64,000 nt of DNA. It comes from Amyloporia xantha (taxonomy: Eukaryota; Basidiomycota; Agaricomycetes; Polyporales; Adustoporiaceae). Positions within the stretch are counted from its first letter, which is position 1, and each line of letters begins with the position of its first letter. Under the pieces are notes generated by a model, which had not been told where the DNA came from, searched no databases, and saw nothing but the letters and a program-made list of their open reading frames with translations. This document shows positions 35,701 to 44,516 of the stretch, in pieces. The DNA is taken from NCBI GenBank assembly GCA_036971615.1, contig JAYKKR010000003.1:2108001-2172000 (forward strand), written 5' to 3'. The position numbers and the translations under genes were made by a program.

Positions 35701-36182
35701 AAGGCAGCGGATTATCTGGACTCATAGGTTATTCTGACTCTGATTGGGCTGAGAACAAGGACGATAGGCATTCAACTAGTGGCTTTGTCTTCTTTATGGC
35801 AGATGCTGCTATTTCATGGGTCTCGCGGCGACAAAAGACTGTCGCTCTGTCTTCAACAGAAGCAGAGTACATGGCGTTGTCCGACTCTTGTCGACAATTA
35901 GCCTGGCTTCGGACTCTTCAGTCTGAGATTGGTTTTAAGCCGCAAAATGCCACACCTTTATGCATTGATAATAATGGTAGCATTTTTCTCGCGGTTAATC
36001 CAGCTCATGACAGAAGAACCAAGCACATTGATATTCGGTACCACTTTTGCAGAGAGTTCATTGAAAACGGTCATGTTGATCTTTTCTTTGTACCTACTGC
36101 TGAGCAAAGGGCCGATATCCTTACTAAGAATTTATCTTTCTCTATTCATGAGAAATTTGTACATAGTCTTGGACTAGAGTAG
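32735..36182 (+). CDS. Copia Pol (PR-INT-RT-RH)
   Basis: Open frame in +1 relation to gag, open from 32523 but meaningful from about 32735. Domains in order: aspartic protease WMVDSGCTSHVTN (about 32923); GAG-pre-integrase DLWHQRFGHAGHNTIRQL; integrase with D in IHSDLVEM, D in CFCSDRGGEF and E in QNGRAERWQ; a Pro-rich linker; reverse transcriptase with YVDDLL (about 35228); and RNase H with GYSDSDWAENK and STEAEYMAL, ending HSLGLE. All catalytic residues are present and no stops interrupt the frame, so the copy could be autonomous. Confidence 0.9.
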
Positions 36183-36208
36183 TTAGCGACTATCTAGTTG
36201 AGTGGGAG

Positions 36209-36512
36209 TGTTGAACGATCAGTTTCCAACTATAGTAGTCGCACTTCCATACTTGGTAGTCAGTACTTACTCATTTCTATGATGTTCTATGACATTCCAT
36301 AGTATGCTCTTGTCTTACTTCATAGGCTCCACTTTCTTACTAAGAAATCTCCACTATGATTTCATTATGACTTCATATCTTACTAAGATATTCTATAGGT
36401 TTCTAGATACAATTACTAAGGAGCCTTTCATGCATGTATATAAGCAGGGCCTTACAGCCCACTAGAATACAAGACGGATTAGCCTCCTCTCCTCTATAGT
36501 CTGCGCTCAACA
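36209..36512 (+). repeat. Copia 3' LTR
   Basis: Same 304 bp as 30726-31029, preceded by the purine tract GAGTGGGAG and followed by the target duplication TTCGT. Confidence 0.95.
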
Positions 36513-36517
36513 TTCGT

Positions 36518-36624
36518 GTATCGTAGAATGGCCGTTCAAATAAGAGGGGAAAATAACGATGAGTAAAAGGGAGAAAATCGTCCGTATATAGAAAGGAAGA
36601 AACGCTCGATGTCAACTCGTGACA
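36518..36624 (-). repeat. Gypsy 3' LTR, proximal part
   Basis: On the minus strand it begins TGTCACGAGTTGACATCGAG directly after the polypurine tract AGGAGGGGGGTAC (36625-36637). Confidence 0.75.
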
Positions 36625-36635
36625 GTACCCCCCTC

Positions 36636-39600
36636 CTAACGCCGCATGACCTCATGCGCGCTTCCTTTCCCCATCTCCCAACCAGAACGGCAACGTGCTT
36701 CGGTCATTGCTTCAGGAAGCGGGCGAAACTGTAAGCCAGCAAAGATAGCGGCATTGAGTCGACGAGGCGCACTAGGGTGTCTACGATGGAAGATCTCGAT
36801 GAGGTCCTTTGCGTTTGCTACGTTACGCGCGGGTTCCCAAGACGTATGGGACTCATCGTATCCTTTCCATTTGACAAGGTACTGAAGCTGGCGGCGGAAT
36901 ATACGTGAATCTTTGATTCGCTCAACTTCGTACTCATCTTCGCCTTTGACCTCAACTGGTGGCGGTTCGTCCGGTTCCCGACCCGGGATTTCACTACGCG
37001 TATACTTGCTGAGCAGGGAAACGTGGAAGACTGGATGAACTGGCACCGATTTGGGTAACTTCAATTCGTAGTCTAAGTCGCCGATCTTCCGTGTGACAGG
37101 GAAGGGACCAAGGCGTTTGGGACTCAGCTTTCTGCTCGGCTGTTTCAGCTTCAGATTACGAGCATCCAGCCACACCTTGTCACCAGGTTCGAACACCGGT
37201 GCCTCCTGTACGTGCCTATCATAGTACGTCTTCATGCGCTCAGCAGACAGCTCAAGCGCAGTGCGCGTGTCATCTCGTATTTCCTGCAACAACTTCAACC
37301 TATCTTCCGCAGCGGGTACCTTCGACATGGGGTTCAAGCGGATTTGGAGATCGGGGTTATAGGCTTGGTTCAGGAAGAAAGGGGAGTAACCAGTTGCAGA
37401 GTGAACTCGATTGTTCAACGCAAACTCCGCAAAAGGCAACTGCTTCGCCCAATCATCCTGTCTATGGCTGACATAAGCCCTAAGGTATTGCTCGATCTCC
37501 TGATTCCATCGCTCTGTCTGCCCATCTGTCTGAGGGTGAAAGGCCGTTGACATGGCTGGTTCGATATTCATCCCTTTGTAGATCACATGCAGGTATTTTG
37601 ACGCAAATTGGGGACCTCGGTCTGATATGACCTTGGCCGGGGCCCCATGATGCGAAAAGACATCGCGTATGTAAAGTTCCGCGGCACCTTCGGCAGTCAG
37701 AGTCTCATGACATGCCGAGAAGTGTACCATCTTGGTGAAGCGATCTGCCGTGACCAGGATTGAATCGAACCCATCGGACTTGGGGAGACCCACGATCATA
37801 TCGGTGGTAATAACCTGCCAAGGGCGCTCTGGAATCTCATTCGGTTTGAGCGGTCCTTGTGGTTTAGCGGGGAATGTCTTGGTACGGTTGCATGTGTCGC
37901 AGGTGCTTACGTACTCATTGACAAACTTGGACATTCCCGGCCACCAATAGTTTCGTGATACTAACTCGAGGGTCTTGGCCCGACCAGGGTGACCGGCTGC
38001 AGGTGCGTCGTGGTGGATTTTGACAATATCCCGCCGAAGCTCTGCATTCTTTGGGACGTAAATGCACCCTCGAAATAGCAGAAGCCCTTGCTCGGCATTC
38101 CACTCGGTGAAGTCGCGCTGTAGCCGGGGCGGGCCTAGATTCTGAATCTTTTCTAGGGCGTCCGCCACCTCCCGATCCTTGTCCGAACATTCTCGAATTC
38201 GCTTCAGCAGCGATCGATCTGCCACAACTGCTGCATGCCCACGCTGCGTGGAGGAAATGCGGAACTGTTCCGGTTTCAGGACAATCTGATCCACGTTGTC
38301 ATCGTCATCTCCGACCTGGAGGTCCGGACGACGAGACAAGGCGTCAGCCTTTCCATTCGACTTGCCCGACTTGTGAGTGATAGTGAAATCGAAGCGGGAC
38401 AGATACAGAGCCCATCTCGCTTGTCGTCGTGTGAGATGCTGAGCCGTGCGCCAATACTCGAGGTTCTTATGATCCGAAAGGATTTCGAACGTGTTAGGAC
38501 AACCCTCGAGGTAGTGACGCCAGTCCTCCAAAGCTTCGATTATCGCTAACATCTCCTTGTCGTAGATCTCGTAATTACGCTGGGCAGAATCCATACCCCG
38601 AGATCGGTAAGCCACCGGATGCCACTTGCCATCCTCCTGCTTTTGCGAAAGTACGCCACCGGTTGCGTACCCAGAGGCATCCACCTCTAGCCGCGTTTCC
38701 CGGTCTTGGTCATACAGTGCTAAGACAGGTGTGGTGCTAAAGCAGCGTTTCAGCTCCTCGAACGCAGACTGCTCTTCCTCACCCCACTGCCAGGGTACAT
38801 TCCCAGTTAGACGATCAAGGGGTTGCGTGATCTTTGCAAAATCCTTGATGAAGCGACGATAGAAGTTGGCAAACCCTCGGAACTTTTGGATGTCTTTAAC
38901 ATTCCGAGGGGTAGGCCACTCCATGACTCCGCGGATCTTTGCAGGATCCATCGCCACTTCACCATTCCCTACGATCATGCCTAAATAGTCTGTTTTAGGA
39001 ACATCCCACTCGCACTTCTCCGGTTTCAGGAAGAGATCGTTTTCCTGAAGGCGACGTAACACCTCACGGGTGACTTTCTCGTGCTCCAGCTTGTCTGTAG
39101 AGAAGATGAGAATGTCATCGAGATAGACCGTGAGTTTTCCTTCTGCAATAAGATCTCCGAAGATGTCATTCATCATTGCTTGGAAGGTCGCCGGAGAATT
39201 GGTGAGACCGAAGAACATAACCGATGGTTCGTACAACCCTCGATTAGTTACAAACGCAGCCTTCCATTCGTCTCCGAGTTTGATCCGTACGTTATTATAC
39301 CCCCATCGTATGTCGAACTTTGTAAAGATCGAGGCGCCTTTGAGTTTGTCGACAAGTTCGGAGATCAATGGCAGCGGGTAGCGATTTTTGATCGTGATCT
39401 CATTAAGCCGTCGGTAGTCCTGTACGGGTCGAAGTGATCCATCCTTCTTTTTGATGAAGAAGAAGGGAGAGGATATAGGCGACTTCGATTCCCGTATATA
39501 ACCTTTGGCTAGCTGCTCCTTGAGGAACTTGTCTAACTCGCCTTGTTCGTTGTGCGACAGCGGGTATACCCTTGAATGGAACATTTTTGCGTCAGGAATC

Positions 39601-40481
39601 AGCTCTATAGCATGATCATAAGGTTTATGTTCCGGAAGTCGTTCCGAGGCTTCTTTGGAGAAGACCTTCAAGAACTCGTGAAACTTTTCCGGTACCATTT
39701 CCTCGACGCTTTTGACTTCTCGCTTCTTGTACTCCTCTTCAGCAAGGACTTGTGAATAGGTATGCCCTGCTGCAACATACAGTTGTGGAGCACCAGGGAG
39801 GTTGACACCACGCTCCCAGGCTTCAAGAAGGTCGTCTTCGTCCCATTCAACCGTTGGATCCAACTCTGGTTCCTCCTCAGGTGATACCTTACTACGTATC
39901 TTGCCCAAGGTTGACCATTTGGCTTTCCGCACACGTTTCTGCGCCGTGGGCCTATCCCCCGTATCACGCGTAGACGCTGCATGTTCCGTTTGGCCAACTT
40001 TTCGGGCTTGACACGCTTCAGGACACCTGTCTAGTTTGAACGAGCCACTCTCCCAATCAATATCAGGGTTATGCTCGCGAAGCCAATCGAGCCCGATTAT
40101 AACGTCTTCAGGCCCGATGTCTGTTACCGTAAATACCATCTTCTCGATATGGTCCCCTATCTGCATCTGTAGCATGGCCACGTCCGTGATGCTTCCGTTT
40201 TTGTTGAGCGATCCATCGATGTTATATAGCGGAATGGGGCGCCCCAACTTCCGTGTTCGTACGTTGTTTTCTTGGATGAATCGTTTATGGATAAACTTCG
40301 TGGTGGCACCGCTGTCCACCATGGCCACTACTTCTTTCTGCCGTCTTTCGCCGATTAACTGTATCAGAATGTGAAAATGTTGAGAACCGTGATCTATTTC
40401 ATAAACATTTGCAGCTTGTAGTACAGAAAATCGATTCATAACGGGTCCAGCGCGCGCGGCAGCAAGCGTGGACCGGATCAA
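36636..40481 (-). CDS. Gypsy Pol with chromodomain
   Basis: A 1281-residue open frame without stops. It has a retropepsin (AMVDSGATTKFIHKRF, about 40320), reverse transcriptase with YLDDILIFS (about 39105-39130), RNase H with LEVDASGYATGGVLSQ (about 38660-38700), an integrase zinc motif from HHDAPAAGHPGRA to CDTCNRTK (about 37880-38020), and an integrase core with ITTDMI, ISDRGPQF and TDGQTERWNQ. The C-terminal chromodomain reads QYLVKWKGYDESHTSWEP (about 36830-36880). Chromodomain integrases (chromoviruses) steer insertion to chromatin. It overlaps gag by four bases in the -1 frame at a T5 run (CGTTTTTGA), which suggests -1 slippage for Gag-Pol expression. The ORF is intact but the element lacks its 5' end, so it cannot copy itself as it stands. 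Confidence 0.9.
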   Translation of the reverse strand: MIRSTLAAARAGPVMNRFSVLQAANVYEIDHGSQHFHILIQLIGERRQKEVVAMVDSGATTKFIHKRFIQENNVRTRKLGRPIPLYNIDGSLNKNGSITDVAMLQMQIGDHIEKMVFTVTDIGPEDVIIGLDWLREHNPDIDWESGSFKLDRCPEACQARKVGQTEHAASTRDTGDRPTAQKRVRKAKWSTLGKIRSKVSPEEEPELDPTVEWDEDDLLEAWERGVNLPGAPQLYVAAGHTYSQVLAEEEYKKREVKSVEEMVPEKFHEFLKVFSKEASERLPEHKPYDHAIELIPDAKMFHSRVYPLSHNEQGELDKFLKEQLAKGYIRESKSPISSPFFFIKKKDGSLRPVQDYRRLNEITIKNRYPLPLISELVDKLKGASIFTKFDIRWGYNNVRIKLGDEWKAAFVTNRGLYEPSVMFFGLTNSPATFQAMMNDIFGDLIAEGKLTVYLDDILIFSTDKLEHEKVTREVLRRLQENDLFLKPEKCEWDVPKTDYLGMIVGNGEVAMDPAKIRGVMEWPTPRNVKDIQKFRGFANFYRRFIKDFAKITQPLDRLTGNVPWQWGEEEQSAFEELKRCFSTTPVLALYDQDRETRLEVDASGYATGGVLSQKQEDGKWHPVAYRSRGMDSAQRNYEIYDKEMLAIIEALEDWRHYLEGCPNTFEILSDHKNLEYWRTAQHLTRRQARWALYLSRFDFTITHKSGKSNGKADALSRRPDLQVGDDDDNVDQIVLKPEQFRISSTQRGHAAVVADRSLLKRIRECSDKDREVADALEKIQNLGPPRLQRDFTEWNAEQGLLLFRGCIYVPKNAELRRDIVKIHHDAPAAGHPGRAKTLELVSRNYWWPGMSKFVNEYVSTCDTCNRTKTFPAKPQGPLKPNEIPERPWQVITTDMIVGLPKSDGFDSILVTADRFTKMVHFSACHETLTAEGAAELYIRDVFSHHGAPAKVISDRGPQFASKYLHVIYKGMNIEPAMSTAFHPQTDGQTERWNQEIEQYLRAYVSHRQDDWAKQLPFAEFALNNRVHSATGYSPFFLNQAYNPDLQIRLNPMSKVPAAEDRLKLLQEIRDDTRTALELSAERMKTYYDRHVQEAPVFEPGDKVWLDARNLKLKQPSRKLSPKRLGPFPVTRKIGDLDYELKLPKSVPVHPVFHVSLLSKYTRSEIPGREPDEPPPVEVKGEDEYEVERIKDSRIFRRQLQYLVKWKGYDESHTSWEPARNVANAKDLIEIFHRRHPSAPRRLNAAIFAGLQFRPLPEAMTEARCRSGWEMGKGSAHEVMRR

Positions 40482-41176
40482 AAACGCTCCTCTTTCATCG
40501 CGCGATACTGCCCCAGCTCCTCCCGCATGGACTTCACCTCATTGGCCAATGCAGACACAGACGCTAACATAGCCGAGAGATCTCCCGGTGTCTGCTGCAC
40601 AACTTGTGCCTGTTCGGGCTGAGCGCTTGGCGTTGCTGCGCTTGCAGCAACCGTAGCTCGCACACCCTGGCGCGGAGTGTAAGGTTTGTCCTTGCAGGAC
40701 GGACAGTCCTTCCGACGATACCCCGGCTTCCCACAACCGTAACAGGAGCCGTTGAACTTTCCATCACCAACAGCCGCAATAGTAGAAGAAGAAGCGGCGG
40801 CCTGTTGGCGTCCCTGTGACGTACGAGCCCCACCACGAGCGAACATATTGAGATCTGGACGGCGCGCGCGGCTTATGTCCAGGATCTGTTCGACGGCGAG
40901 GACTCGTTTCTCGGCGCTGACCCAGTCATCGAAGGGCTCGAGCTCAATTTTGCGGTAGATGCGTGAGGGGATACCGCTAAGGTACTTGTCACGGAGCTCT
41001 AGCTTTCCGTAGCCAGAACGGTCTGCCGGACCCTTGAATTGAGCGGAGAACTGTGCAGCAGTTCTCGAATCACGTAGGTTACGAGCACAGACTTTGGTCA
41101 GCTCGACTTGTGCTGCGGCCGCATCGTCGAGATTAGTGTTGCCGCGACTCTGGCTCGAACCTTCCCTAAGTGGAAG
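40478..41176 (-). pseudogene. Gypsy Gag, N-terminally truncated
   Basis: The frame is open from an in-frame TGA at 41177-41179 down to the stop at 40478. It shows the C-terminal part of a Gypsy capsid (ELTKVCARNLRDSRTAAQF, KLELRDKYLSGIPSRIYRKI, about 40930-41090) and a zinc knuckle with one altered position (CYGCGKPGYRRKDCPSC, where His is replaced by Arg). A C-terminal coiled stretch MLASVSALANEVKSMREEL follows. The capsid N-terminus that should lie upstream is missing at the junction near 41180. Confidence 0.75.
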
Positions 41177-41415
41177 TCAAGCGCCCTCCAGCGCCCAGTG
41201 GAACCTCCATTGGGCAGCCCAGAGTTAGATCTGAGCAATGCCGGCTGATGACTGGATGAGGGTTGAAAGTCCGCCAAGTCAGCCCGGCATTGTCCGTGAC
41301 TAGTCACAGCTCAGTCGCGGCTCCCCATCTGCCACCGCATCCGATTGTTATCTGCCTGCCGCCTCTCTCTGCTTTCTGGATTGCTTTCTGGAGTCTTGTT
41401 CCCCCTTCCCATAGT

Positions 41416-41745
41416 GAATCGACTTTGAGTCGTTCGCAATATATCACCGCAGTAGACTTTGCGTCGCTCGGTCGATTTACAGTAACCAATGGCCCAACTC
41501 TGGGTTCGCCATTGCTCTCGTCTCTTAGTCGCACTGCCTCTCTCAAGTTCGCCATTGCTCTCGTCTCTTAGTCGCACTGCCTCTCTCAAGTTCGCCCTCA
41601 CGATGCTGCGTTTCTCAACGCCCTTAGGACTCACTATTCTCGAACGAATTGACTTTGTGTCGTTCGCTTTCGCATTTCTCTGAGCCGACTTTGCGTCTCT
41701 CAGTGATGATCTGCTACCAACGGTTCAACTTCGTGTTCGCCGTTG
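41416..41745. repeat. left array of common-core hairpins
   Basis: Units at 41416-41435, about 41451-41468, 41488-41513, 41641-41666, 41680-41703 and 41718-41745 share the core RACTYTGNGTY (for example GACTTTGAGTC, AACTCTGGGTT, AACTTCGTGTT), itself a weak palindrome. Most cores are framed by an outer stem that differs between units but pairs within each: AATGGC/GCCATT, CGAACGA/TCGTTCG, CTGAG/CTCAG, CAACGG/CCGTTG. The unit at 41451 pairs poorly. Confidence 0.7.
41505..41590 (+). repeat. 43-bp tandem duplication
   Basis: Two adjacent identical 43-bp units starting TTCGCCATTGCTCTCG; a third start (TTCGCCCTCACG) follows at 41591 and diverges. Confidence 0.9.
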
Positions 41746-42201
41746 ACCTCCTCTCTTCTCCTGGTATCCGACAACCATCAACTCACACTCTTTGCTCTGA
41801 GCGCGCACCTTTGAATTTCATGCCTTTGAACTCTCCTATGCCTATCACACCGCCTATCTTTATCTACCGGCTCTCTGACCCTACAGTTCTGCCTTCCATT
41901 TCTCAATACTGTCGGTAAGCCTCACGCCCTTCCCATCTGCCTCATACGTCTGACACTCAGCTTGTGAGTTCATCGGCTCACAGTCCGATTCATAATATCC
42001 CATATGTGTGTCTTCCCCTTATCGATTACCGATCAAGCAAGCCTGAGGTTTGACTATTTGTCGGAGATCCCTTAGGTAGCGTCGTCGCTGCCTCGTGTTT
42101 TCGCTATCGCTCACTTGTTCACAGATCTCGAGACTAACCGCTTCAACCATCGGCCTCACTACAACAGGTATGTACTGATTACACGATGTATACAACGACC
42201 C

Positions 42202-42744
42202 TCACTCGTCCTTATCAGAGACCGTTAAGTCATCCACTTCGCCCTCGTCGGACGATGATGCTGACGCAGCCGTAAAATATATCTGAATGTCAGACGACTC
42301 GAGGACCGGGATCAAATTGTCCATCGGCTGCACATCCGCTCTCTCTTCAACCTGATCTTCCTCGGCGTCGACATCCCCCGCTTGCCTCTTGCCATCGTCA
42401 TCCGAAGTCTCAGTTAAAGGTTCGATCTAAAAGGTGTCGGGTGAGTTAAGCCCTTGATTTACATGTTGTGAATTTGCACATACTGAGAGACACTTCAGGA
42501 AAGAATGTAACAACTCAATAGGTCCGGTCTGCTCTTGGCTCACGCATGCGTCGAGTAGGGAGACGAGGATTTTGTCGGCCTCCGCAGTGATCTGAACGTT
42601 CCCGTGGGGTCGCTCGAGCGCGTCGATTATATCGTATATCTCGGAGACCCACAGTATGGAGTCATGGGCATGCCTGGTGGTAGGACGCCTAGGAGGGCGT
42701 GTGCTAGCAGCAGCTAAGAACGATGATAGATGGTGGTCGGACAT
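42202..42744 (-). CDS. small acidic hypothetical protein
   Basis: Minus-strand frame starting MSDHHLSSFLAAASTRPPR at 42744, with a helical middle (YDIIDALERPHGNVQI, LVSLLDACVSQEQ) and an acidic tail (SDDDGKRQ, VDAEEDQVEERAD, SSSDEGEVDDL), ending at 42202. An in-frame TAG at about 42427 would be removed by a possible 36-bp intron (GTAAAT to TTTTAG), which keeps the frame. Such a short intron is unusual, so the protein may instead end there at 105 residues. I do not recognise the family. It lies upstream of and opposite to the hAT transposase and may be part of the same mobile block. Confidence 0.45.
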
Positions 42745-44516
42745 GGCGTGGACTTATCCGGGGAACCTCGATACCCCTTGCTGTTTATGTGTTCGCTTGC
42801 CCTCAGGCAGAGTCTTTTCCTTGAGCGTCGTGCACACATATCAAGTGCTCTATTCCCAGAACACCGCTTGTCGATGGTATCAGCGTGGTGAACTTCGCTC
42901 TATTGTTGTATGACCTTCCGCACACCCCTCATATGCCGGCGTCATTCACAACATATCGGCATACAGCCCCCATTCCTTGTGCGAAAGCAGCTGTCACTCG
43001 TTTCCTCGAGGCTTGTCTCAGAATCCCCGTCAACTATCTGCCAACATCGATATGCCAAACTCAGACGAAGTACCACCGGAACTATGCGTCCTTGCACACA
43101 AGGTCCGTTTCCTTTCTCTAAGCCCGAGTGGCTTCGGGAAGAAAACTACTGATCAGCATTCATAGATACATACCTCAAGGCTTAGTTCTCACGACATGAC
43201 AGTGTTCCTCATCACAAATAAATCAGGGTCGATACGTTATTTCGGTTTCTTTGTATACCATGCAGACTGTCCTATGACCTCAGTATGATCGTTTAACTAT
43301 TCACCAACACACTGTTTGAAGTGCTGGAGCTGTTGATTCCAAGGTTTGCTACCCTCCTGTTATGGTAACGTTCACGACGATCTCTTCATTCACATACTTG
43401 TGCTCATCAACTCACACTCAATAGGCCTCGGCGGTTTTGATCTGCGCTCTAGGCGTGCAACCTTGTCAAGACTGGGCCAACGCCCGTATCATCGCCACAC
43501 CATCTGGAAGAACAGAAGGTCTGTTTAATTTTTCTCTATGCCGTCTTGCGCGCAAGTTCCGGATTGTAATTACTCTCTCCATTGGCTGAACGCGTGCTAA
43601 GATCCGCCAACAAGTCGTGTGTCAAGGTACCAAAGCCACCGCTGCGGACTCAAACTCATCTTATCTTCCCACCGTTGTATGAGGAGCTGCCCGTGCCGTT
43701 AATTTTAAGAACAATCATATGGACGAACCTGCTGGCGGTACAGAAATGTCTAACCGGACCCACTGTTGTGCATCCTGCATGCAGCAGCTTGCCTGAGATG
43801 GACTATCTTGTCGCTTCTGTCCCTCTTCGTTCTGGATGACTCTCGTCGGAGATCAGAAATCATGACACTTCAAGCTGCACGGAGACGTTCTTGTAAGTCA
43901 TTCTGGTCTGGCTTCTGCTCTGTTTCACACTGAATCCTTCGTATCGCTGCCAGTTTGTCGTCCCCAGCGCGCATCCTGCATGCGGCAGCTTGCCTACGAT
44001 GGACTATCTTGTCGCTTCTTTCACACCTCGTTTTGACTGAGTGTCGTCGGAGATCGGACATCATGACACTTCAAGCTGCACGGAGACGTTCTTGTAAGTC
44101 ATTCTGGTCCGGCCTCTGCTCTGCTTCCCGCTGAATTCTTCGTATTGCTGATTGTTCGTCGTTCCCAGCGCTATCGTCCAGAAGTATCAAATACATTCTA
44201 GAGCAGTTCATATCTCGTTCTGAACACATGCTTGCAGCACTGCTGACCATGTAGCGTTATCGTTCAATGTTCCCTGATCATCGCATTTTCCCTCACCCCA
44301 AACGTGGCCACTGTGGTAGGCTAGTAGTCAGTCACCGACATTCCTTCGCAAGTTGGACTTCCCATCATAGGATTCCATTGTAAGTTTTTCCGTTGACCAG
44401 AACTGACTCGTGACTAACTCATACGCTGAATAAGACCCAGTCCAGTATTCATATAAAGGGACCTCAAACTCCAATGAGACTGCAGTGTGCCCCATCGCTC
44501 GCTGATATTTGAACAT
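42745..44516. other. unassigned region with ~200-bp tandem duplication
   Basis: Several short plus-strand frames with plausible splice sites, such as 42885-43165 and 43582-43840, suggest a decayed or unrecognised gene; I cannot build a product. Two tandem copies of about 200 bp occupy 43771-44170. The last 250 bp is the promoter side of the transposase gene. Confidence 0.4.
43771..44170 (+). repeat. ~200-bp tandem duplication with splice-donor-like motif
   Basis: Unit 1 is 43771-43971 and unit 2 is 43972-about 44170, with around 10 percent differences. Each carries CATGACACTTCAAGCTGCAC followed by GGAGACGTTCTTGTAAGT, a strong donor-like sequence, and each ends near a CCCCAGCG or TCCCAGCG acceptor-like motif, so each unit could be one exon plus intron. 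Confidence 0.8.

Larger units (their letters stand above)
30721..36517 (+). mobile_element. complete Copia element with 5-bp target duplication
   Basis: Ty1/Copia element 30726-36512 with two 304-bp LTRs that read identical, flanked by TTCGT at 30721-30725 and 36513-36517. It carries a primer-binding site, gag, pol with all catalytic motifs, and a polypurine tract (36196-36208). Identical LTRs and intact ORFs indicate a very recent insertion into the Gypsy LTR. Confidence 0.95.
30259..41176 (-). mobile_element. chromodomain Gypsy element, 5' end missing, host to Copia
   Basis: Minus-strand Ty3/Gypsy element. Its 3' LTR runs from 36624 down to 30259 and is split by the Copia at 30726-36517; the two parts, 36518-36624 and 30259-30725, add up to about 574 bp. 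The LTR starts TGTCACGAGTTGAC and ends CGCGACA. A polypurine tract lies at 36625-36637. Then come pol (36636-40481) and gag (40478-41176). The gag N-terminus, leader and 5' LTR are absent, because unrelated sequence starts near 41180. It is inserted in the LINE ORF at 30258. Confidence 0.8.
41180..42201. other. non-coding flank with hairpins and tandem repeat
   Basis: No gene is recognised. It holds an inverted repeat CAATGCCGGCTG/CAGCCCGGCATTG (about 41235-41290), six small hairpins with a common core (41416-41745), and a 43-bp unit repeated in tandem (41505-41547, 41548-41590). Its left edge is where Gypsy gag homology stops. Confidence 0.6.

Noticed and set aside
43771..44170. Possible CRISPR-like repeat
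   Set aside because: Only two long imperfect units without spacers, in a eukaryotic genome.
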